A stretch of DNA of 64,000 nucleotides from Lonicera japonica (Eukaryota > Streptophyta > Magnoliopsida > Dipsacales > Caprifoliaceae). Under the pieces are notes generated by a model. That model made no database searches and had not been told where the DNA came from. It saw only the letters and a program-made list of their open reading frames with translations. The number at the start of each line of letters is the position of its first letter. Position 1 is the first letter of the stretch. The stretch covers positions 682,001 to 746,000 of the forward strand of contig CM038463.1 in the NCBI GenBank assembly GCA_021464415.1, read 5' to 3'. Both the position numbers and the translations under genes were made by a program. Positions 51,001-60,000 of the stretch are shown in pieces.

Positions 51001-54000
51001 TTTGAGTTGGTCTCGGATGTATTAAATTTGTTGGTTGAGCGGGCAAAGGGGCGCGGTATGGTTGAAGGGTTTTCTATAGGTCGAGATGGAGTAAAATTGT
51101 CTCATTTACAATTTGCCAATGATACTATCTTTTTCCTTTCTAGGGATGAGGAGAAAATCGATAATCTTATTTGTATTTTAGACATTTTTGGGTATGCTTC
51201 GGGCTTAAAGATTAATTTGTCAAAAAGCGAAGTGGTGGGTATTAATATAGAAGAGGCGGAGATGAGTTCGTTAGCTGCCAGAATTGGGTGTTCAGTGGGG
51301 AGTTGGCCTATGTCTTATTTGGGGCTACCGCTGGGGGATAATTCGAAGAGGTTGGGTTTTTGGAGTCCGGTTGTTGAAAAGGTAGGTAGAAGGCTCGAAG
51401 GTTGGTCGAGGGGATGCATTTCGAGAGGTGGTAAGTTGACGTTGATTCACCCGGTTTTGGAAAGTATTCCAATTTACTCTCTCTCTTCTTAAAATTCCCG
51501 TTTCCGTAGCCTGCATTGAAAACTTAATGAGGAATTTCCTTTGGGGGGGTTTAAGAAGGGAAAAGGGGATCATTTGGTAGGTTGGGAGTCTGTTTCCGGG
51601 TGTAAAAGAGCTGGGGGTTTGGGTATTGGTAATTTGATTAAGAGGAATGAGGCACTTTTGGGTAAGTGGTTGTGGTGATTTCCGGTCGAACAAAACGCCT
51701 TTTAGTATTCCATTATCAAAAGTAAATATGGAGTGCTAGACAATGGTTGGAGTTCTAATGTCGTGGTTAGAGGGTCATTTTGTAATCCGTGGAAGGCAAT
51801 TTCTAGAGGAATTGTCAAGTTGGTGAGGAATTTTCGATTCAAGGTTGGAGATGGATCAAATATCCGGTTTTGGTTAGATAGATGGTTGGGTGAGGCTTCC
51901 TTGGTGTTGAAGAGTATGATATACATTGTTAGGAACCATCTCACCCAAAAGCTTAAGCTGTTAAGTAGTAGGCCAACAATGTATATCATACTCTTGCTTT
52001 TGGGTGAGATGGTTACTAACATGGTATCAGAGGTCAGGTTCTGCAAGGTCTCGGGTTCAAATCCTCCCGCTTGCATTTGTTTCCCCCTTTGTGTTTGTGC
52101 AGTATGCACCTTTGGTTTGGCCGGTTTGGCCTTTGGTTTCGTTTGTCTATCCACGTGTGAGTGGCTCGCACGTGAGGGAGAGTGTTGAAGAGTATGATAT
52201 ACATTGTTGGCCCACTACTTAACAGCTTAAGCTTTTGGGTGAGATGGTTCCTAACACTTGGCAAGCAATTTCCCCGATTACATAGAGTGGCAGTCAATCC
52301 AAGAGCTTTAATAGCTGATTATATATCCTAGGATTCAAATGACAACTTTACATGGGACATTATATTTAGAAGAAATTTTTCGGAAGTGGAAGAGAACGAG
52401 TATATGTTGCTGATGGGGTTAATTAATAATTTGGAAATATCTAGATTCGAGAGGGATTCAAGAATATGGGAGAAAGAAAAGTCTGGGTTGTTTTCTGTAA
52501 AGTCATTCTTTTAATTTCTGTCACAGCCCAACATAGAAGGAAATTTTGAACCATTCGATATTATTTGGAAGAATGGAATTCCGGCAAAGGTTAAGGTTTT
52601 GGCTTGGTTAACTGCTATAAAGAAAGTTAATACAGCAGACTTACTGCAACTGAGAAGACCGTATTTACAAATCTCTCCATCTTGGTGTGTTTTGTGTAAG
52701 AGAGAGGGAGAGTGCATTGATCATATGTTACTTCATTGTTCATTCGTACACTTTATTTGGTGCAACATTCGAAGAGAGTTAGGTTTGATTATAGCTTTTC
52801 CAAATTCTCGGTATAGGTTCCTCTCATTAAAGTGGTATTTGAAGGGTAACAAAAAGAAGACAAACATTATGGAGAAGTAGTTGTTTGGCAGTTTTATGGT
52901 GCGTGTGGAGGGAAAGGAATTCCAGATTGTTTGATGACAAGGAGGCTAATAATGAGGAAGTTTGGCAGAGGGTCAAGGCCACGGCTTCGTTGTGGGCATA
53001 TTCTTCGAAAGTTTTTGGGGCTCTTTCCTTGTTAGATATTGTCAGAGATTGGTCAGCTGCGGTTCTATAGAAGGAGTGTAGTTTACTGTCAATTGTGCTG
53101 TTTGTTTGTTTTTGGTAGGGTCTATTGGTAGTAGGCTTGTTTTTAGGCTGGTTGCAGTCTGCTAGGTTTTTGTGTATTTTTTGCTTTATGTTCTTGTTTT
53201 GGTGCAGGCTGTTAGTGGACTTCTCGTTCACTTTCAGTCTTTTTTCTGCTTGTATTTTTTTTTTTTGATCAGAAACTAAGATTATATAGATATAAAAAGA
53301 AGATTACAAGCAAAAGGGAGACTGAGAGTGGACAAGATGTCCACAGCCAGCCCCAAAAAACAGAGAAAAAACATAAAAATCACATAAGACATCCACCACC
53401 TCAACACAACAAAAAGACCTCCCACCCAAACCTTCACTAAAACCAACCAACATAAATAACTATAGAACCAGGCTAAAGATACTACTTTCCAACACTCTGC
53501 TACACCAAAGCAGCTTTCCAATCTCTAGCTATATCAGAAACCGAAAGACCTCTGTTATAAGTTGTAAATATTGTATTAGGAAGGTAGATAATTTAGGAAT
53601 CCTAATTAGTAGTAGTTTCCTTATCTGTGTAGGAGTCTCATGTATATAAGTGGGTAATCTTCTCTCTAATAATATTGAATATAATTTTCTCATTCTCATA
53701 ATTAACATGGTATCAGAGGTCAGGTTCTGCAAGGTCTCGGGTTCAAATCCTCCCGCTTGCATTTGTTTCCCCCTTTGTGTTTGTGCACAAAGTGCACCTT
53801 TGGTTTGGCTGGTTTGGCCTTTGGTTTCGTTTGTCTATCCACGTGCGAGTGGCTCGCACGTGAGGGGGAGTGTTGAAGAGTATGATATACATTGTTGGCC
53901 CACTACTTAAAAGCTTAAGCTTTTGTGTTACATTCACTGATTTGCTCGGTTTATCTGAGATTTGTGTGGCTTGACTTCTACTTCTGACGTATACAACGCA

Positions 54001-57000
54001 TTCCGGTATCGTTTCGTCTCTAATTTGCTACTATTCACTACCTCGTTACTCTGTTTTATACGCTGTTTTGTGGCATAATTTGTTCGTCGTAATTTTGATT
54101 CTCGCTATAAAACTATTGAAGTATGTCAGAGCAAAAGGCAGCAGTTATTTCTGATGTGGTTTCTGCAATGTCAAAAATCACTGAGCATAAACTTAATGGC
54201 TCCAATTATCTTGATTGGAGTAAAACCATTCGAATTTATTTGCGTAGTATCGATAAAGATGATCACATGACTAGTGATCCACCTTCAGATAATTCGAGAC
54301 AGCTGTGGCTATGGGAGGATGCCCGGTTATTCTTACAAATTCGAAATTCGATTGATAGTACTGTGATTAGTTTGATTAACCATTGTGAATTGGTTAAGGA
54401 GTTAATGGATTATTTGGATTTTCTATACTCTGGGAAAGGGAATATTTCTCGTATTTATGATGTGTGCAAAGCCTTTTACCGTGCGGAAAAACAGGACAGA
54501 TCCATTATGAATTACTTTATGGATTTTAAGAAAACGTATGAAGAACTTAATATGCTATTGCCGTATAGCTCTGATGTCAAAGTTCAGCAGAGTCAGAGAG
54601 AGCAGATGGCTATCATGAGTTTTTTAGCTGGTCTTCCGGTTGAATTTGAAACTGCTAAGAACCAGATTCTCTTTAGTCCTGAGATTTCTTCCTTACAGGA
54701 AGTGTATAGCAGAGTTCTTCGCACAGAGGGGGTTTCTTCAGTTCAGACTCCACCTGTTCCGTTCAATAGTGCTCTGGTTAGTAAAAATAATGAGTCTGGC
54801 CTTGGGCGGTTACAATATCGGGGAGGCAATCAAGGAGGAGGATCGAACAATAACAATTTTAATACTCGCGCACATGATTCGGGAACGAGTATGACTAGGG
54901 GACAAGGCTCCGGAGGTATCGTATGTCATTACTGTCATAATCCAGGGCATTTAAAGCGGGATTGTAGGAAGCTTCGGTACAGGACTCAGAGAGCTCACTC
55001 GGCCCACATGGCATCTACCACTGATATAGCTGAAAACTCAGTCCTTATCCCTGCAGATGAGTTTGCCAAGTACTCTAAGTATCAAGAATCTCTAAAGTCT
55101 TCATCCACTCCAGTCACTGCAATTGCTGATTCAGGTAAACCAAATACATGCCTTGTTTCCTCATCATCCAAATGGGTCATTGATTCTGGTGCCACAGATC
55201 ATATGACAGGTAATTATAGCCTCTTTTCTACCTTTCAGTCACATATATCCCCTTCTAGTGTTACTTTAGCAGATGGAACATCTTCTTCCATTCTGGGATC
55301 TGGAACAATCACCCCAACTCCTTTGCTTCCCTTATCATCTGTTCTACATTTACCTCAATTGTCCTTTAATCTAATTTCTGTAAGCCAGCTTACTCGTAAA
55401 CTTAATTGTTGCATCTCATTCTTTCCTGATTATTGCTTCTTTCCTTGACACATCGATACCTAAATCCGTTGCATGTTCGGGTGTCACATCTGCTTTCAAG
55501 GCTCATTGTAGGCTCGGTCACCCTTCTCTTCCTCTGCTTAAGGAGTTGTGTCCTCAGTTTGATAAGGTGTCCTCATTAGATTGTGAGTCGTGTCAATTTG
55601 CCAAACATCACCGTAGTAGTCTTAGTCCGAGAGTCAATAAGAGAGCAAGTGCTCCGTTTGAATTAGTTCACTCTGATGTTTGGGGTCCATGTCCTGTTAT
55701 GTCAAAAACTGGGTTCAAGTATTTTGTTACTTTTGTTGATGATTATTCTCGTACAACTTGGTTATATTTAATGAAAAGTCGTTCTGAATTGTTTTCTCAT
55801 TTTTGTGCGTTTTGTGCTGAAATTAAAACTCACTTTGCTACTTCACTCCATATATTGCGCAGTGATAATGCCAAAGAATATTTATCTTCATCTTTTCAGA
55901 CTTACATGATTCAGAACGGTATCCTTCATCAAACTTCTTGTGTTGATACTCCATCCCAAAATGGAGTAGCAGAACGGAAGAACAGACATCTTCTTGAAAC
56001 TGCAAGAGCCCTATTATTCCAAATGAATGTTCCAAAACCATTTTGGGCTGATGCAGTGTCCACAGCATGTTTTCTCATTAATCGAATGCCCTCATCTGTT
56101 CTTCATGGTGAGACTCCTTATAGTGTTCTCTTTCCAAATAAATCATTGTTTCCTATTGAACCCAGAATATTTGGTAGTATTTGCTTTGTTCGAGATGTTC
56201 GTCCACAGGTTACTAAGTTAGAACCCAAGTCTTTGAAGTGTGTTTTTCTTGGGTATTCTCGTCTTCAGAAAGGATACAGATGTTATTGCCCTAGTTTGAA
56301 TAAGTACCTTGTTTCAGCTGATGTTACCTTCATGGAAGAAACACCATATTTTCCTTCTTCCACTTCCAACAGTCAGGGGGAGGATGATGATTTGTTAGTA
56401 TATACGATCACGTTCCCTGAACCCGTTGCTGAACCAGCGCCAGTCAGACCTCCCATCCATCAAGTCTACTCTAGACGCCGGACTACTGATTCATGTCCTC
56501 CACCAGTTTCTTCTTCATCATCAGATTCCGTGACGAGTGATGATCTTCCTATTGCTTTACGCAAAGGTAAACGCCAGTGTACTTATCCTGTTTCGTCTTG
56601 TGTCTCTTATGATCACCTATCACATTCGTCTTGTTCTTTCATTACATCTCTTGATTCTATATTTGTTCCTAAAACTGTTAATGAGGCTATATCACATCCT
56701 GGATGGCATAATGCAATGATAGAGGAAATGGATGCTTTAGACAAGAATGGTACATGGGACTTGGTCACTTTACCTGCAGGGAAACAGGCTATTGGATGCA
56801 AATGGGTGTTTACCGTCAAGGTCAATCCTGATGGGTCTGTTGCTCGTTTAGAAGCCCGCCTCGTTGCTAAGGGTTATGCTCAGACATATGGTGTTGATTA
56901 TTATGATACTTTTTCTCCTGTTGCTAAATTAACATCTATCAGGCTGTTTATATCTTTGGCAGCTACTCATCATTGGCCTCTGCATCAGCTAGACATAAAG

Positions 57001-60000
57001 AATGCTTTTCTTCATGGTGATCTTCAGGAGGAGGTCTATATGGAGCAACCTCCTGGGTTTGTTGCTCAGGGGGAGTATGGGAAAGTCTGTTATCTTCGTA
57101 AATCTTTGTATGGCTTGAAACAAAGTCCTCGTGCTTGGTTTGGAAAATTTAGTCAGGCTATTGAGTCGTTTGGCATGGCGAAAAGTAAGTCTGACCACTC
57201 TGTGTTCTACAAACAATCTGAAGCAGGCATCATTTTGTTGGTTGTGTACGTAGATGACATTGTCATTACTGGGAATGATACTCTTGGAATCTCTTCTCTT
57301 AAGTCCTTCCTTCATGCTCAGTTTCATACAAAGGACTTAGGGATGCTAAAATACTTTTTGGGTGTCGAAGTCACAAGGAGTAAAAAGGGTATTTTTCTAT
57401 CTCAGAGGAAATATGTTCTTGACTTATTAGCTAAGACAGGGAAATTGGGGGCAAAGCCGTGTAATACTCCGATGATTCCTAATGTACAGTTGACAAAAGA
57501 TGGTCAACTATTTGAGGATCCTGAGAAATATCGAAGACTGGTGGGGAAGTTGAACTATCTTACAGTGACTCGTCCGGATATTGCGTATTCTGTCAGTGTG
57601 GTGAGCCAGTTTATGTCGTCCCCAACAATTCATCATTGGGAAGTGTTAGAACAAATTTTGTGTTACCTAAAGGGAGCACCTGGACGTGGTATCTTATACG
57701 CCAATCATGGACACACTCGTATTGAAGGTTTTTCAGATGCAGATTGGGCAGGTTCCAAGGTGGATAGAAAGTCCACCTCAGGCTATTGTATCTTTGTTGG
57801 CGGAAATTTGGTCTCATGGAAAAGTAAGAAGCAAAATGTTGTGTCACGATCCAGTGCAGAATCAGAATATCGAGCTATGGCCCAGTCTGTGTGTGAAATA
57901 ATGTGGATATGTCAGCTCTTAAATGAAGTAGGGATTAAGACTTCGGTACCGGCTAAATTGTGGTGTGATAATCAAGCTGCCATACATATTGCGTCTAATC
58001 CCGTGTTTCATGAACGAACGAAACATATTGAACTCGATTGCCATTTTGTCCGCGAAAAGATCCAGCAAGGCTTAATTTCCACAGGATATGTGAAGACTGG
58101 AGAGCAATTGGGTGATCTCTTCACGAAAGCCTTAAACGGGGTTCGGGTTGATTATCTTTGTAACAAGCTGGGCATGATCAATATCTATGCGCCAGCTTGA
58201 GGGGGAGTGTTATAAGTTGTAAATATTGTATTAGGAAGGTAGATAATTTAGGAATCCTAATTAGTAGTAGTTTCCTTATCTGTGTAGGAGTCTCATGTAT
58301 ATAAGTGGGTAATCTTCTCTCTAATAATATTGAATATAATTTTCTCATTCTCATAATTAACAACCTCCAAACCCATTTGAAGAAAACGCCAACAAAGAAG
58401 CCAATGCCTTGATTCTGAGCCAAATCTCTACCACATTTTCCTCCTTACCTTCAAAGATTCTGGAATTCCTCTCTCTCCACACACACCATAAAACCGCCAG
58501 ACAACTACTTCTCCATAACTTTTTAGACTTCTTCTTATCACCCTTAAAATACCATCTCTCTATAAGAAGATTGTGCCACGAACTTGGAAGAGCAGCAACC
58601 ATGTCAAAGTCACTACGGATATTGCACCAGATAGAGTGCACAAAAGAGCAATGCAAAAGCAAATGATCTAAACTTTCCCCACTCCTCTTGCACATAACAC
58701 ACCACGAGGGAGATAATTGTAGATACGGCCTTCTGATCTGCATCGAATCTGCCGTACTTACCTTCTTATGCACAGCAAGCCAGGCCAGAACTATCACTTT
58801 TGACGGTACTCCATTCTTCCAAACCATGTCATGAGGCTCAAAATCCCCTGCTACAGTGGAACGTGTAATAATCTCAAAGAATGACTTTGTTGTGAACTGA
58901 CCAAATTTATCTCCCACCCACACTCTGGAGTTCCTTCCACTTCTAGAAATATTACAATTCCCAATAAACCCCAATATTTCCACATACTCAAATTCCTCTT
59001 CTACCGTGAGATTTCTTCGAAGAAGAATGTTCCACACAACATCATTATTTGAACCCCAACTCGTATTAGACACAATTGACGCCTCCGGATGGATAGCCAA
59101 TCTAGCTATTCTAGGGAATTTAACAGATAGAGTTACTTCACCCACCCATTTATCACTCCAAAACCGGATCTTGGCACCATCGCCTACTTTATATCGGATA
59201 TTTCCCATAAATTTCTCTAACCCTCCAGAAATTGCCTTCCAAGGATTGCGGTGTGTCCCCCTAGACACCGCATTAGAATCCCACCCATTTTCTTGAAACC
59301 CATATTTACTTTTAATAATAGAGTGCCAAAAAGCGTTTTGTTCTACCGGAACCTCCATAACCACATCCCACCCATTTTCTGCTTGTATTGATTTTCTTTG
59401 ATTAATATAAGCGTTGTTTCTGATCAAAAAAATATAAAACCCTAGGAGTTAATTTATAGAGAATAAAAGGTCCAACTCCTAGTTGAAATAGGAAACATAC
59501 CAATTCAAAAGAATTTTTACAATAAAGCAATCATGCTCAGAAAATACATGCCAGACCGGTCCATGTTAGCAAAAGCTGGACCAGACCACCACTTGGAAAA
59601 CTAAGGAAAATCAAATATTGCCAGACCGGTCCAACAGGCATATCCCTGTACCAGTCCGAAATCAGAATTTCAATTCCTTGAATATTTTAACGCTAGACCG
59701 GTCCACCGAAAAGGTAATGTACCGGTCTACCTTGCATGGCATCAGATTCTTCTTTTGAAAACAAGTTTTAACACCTTTTCAACACCACCTAAGATAATCA
59801 AACTTGATTACCAAGCTTACCACTTTAAACTTTGCATTGCATAGAATCTTGGCAATTTGGCATGCTTGAAGTCTTCAAGATGAACTAAAATTTACTCAAC
59901 AATTTACAAGTGAATCGGTGTTTTTGTTGAAGGAGTAAAGCCAACATATTCCAAACCTTACGCAGCAGCCCCGTACAACATTAGGTTTGTTGCAAGTATG

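Larger units (their letters stand above)
51905..52256 (+). mobile_element. TRIM (miniature LTR retrotransposon) in LINE-9
   Basis: 352 bp with a perfect 5-bp TSD CTTGG (51900-51904, 52257-52261). The 5' LTR is 51905-52021, the PBS TGGTATCAGAG starts at 52022, a non-coding interior follows to about 52182, and the purine tract GTGAGGGAGAG precedes the 3' LTR 52183-52256. It encodes nothing, the definition of a TRIM, and would depend on another element's proteins. The interior carries a tRNA T-arm-like GGTTCAAATCC. LINE-9 coding resumes in frame after it. Confidence 0.92.
51491..53070 (+). pseudogene. LINE-9 ORF2 C-terminus (zf-RVT), split by TRIM
   Basis: [20 protein letters not shown], then [13 protein letters not shown] up to the TRIM at 51905. 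It resumes at 52262 with [38 protein letters not shown] and [20 protein letters not shown], ending WSAAVL and a TAG at 53068. Frame breaks occur near 51490, 51680, 52515 and 52880. Confidence 0.83.
53553..58362 (+). mobile_element. Copia-4, young Ty1/copia element
   Basis: LTRs of 155 bp at 53553-53707 and 58208-58362 look identical base for base. The TSD is ACCTC (53548-53552, 58363-58367). The PBS TGGTATCAGAG begins directly after the 5' LTR, and GAGGGGGAG precedes the 3' LTR. Two long open halves, gag/protease (54123-55448) and integrase/RT/RNase H (to 58200), are separated by one small deletion. The leader 53708-53925 is TRIM sequence. It is the same family as the much older Copia-1. Identical LTRs mean a recent insertion. 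Confidence 0.95.
53257..59374 (-). mobile_element. LINE-10, 5'-truncated LINE in the LINE-9 3' UTR (contains Copia-4)
   Basis: Flanked by a 15-bp target duplication TTTTCTGCTTGTATT (53242-53256, 59375-59389). A poly(T) at 53257-53266 is its tail. Minus-strand coding runs from 59374 back to 58363, continuing across Copia-4 to 53552. It is truncated inside the RT C-terminal region. The insertion point is 40 bp from the LINE-9 end, so the LINE-9 tail is displaced to 59390-59431. Confidence 0.9.
45788..59431 (+). mobile_element. LINE-9, full-length L1-type LINE with nested TRIM, LINE-10 and Copia-4
   Basis: Runs from just after the left ATATAAAACCCTA copy to a short A-run before the right copy. 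A pyrimidine-rich 5' UTR (45788-46114), ORF1 (46115 to about 48880), ORF2 (49074-53070) and a 3' UTR ending at 59390-59431 (GATTAATATAAGCG... TTTCTGATC) are recognisable. Removing the TRIM and LINE-10 with its Copia-4 leaves roughly 7 kb, a normal plant L1 length. Several stop codons and frameshifts make it inactive. It is the most complete LINE here. Confidence 0.9.

Noticed and set aside
51905..52256. SINE interpretation of the short element in LINE-9
   Set aside because: It has terminal repeats starting TG and ending CA, a PBS, a purine tract and a 5-bp duplication, and no poly(A), so it is a TRIM.
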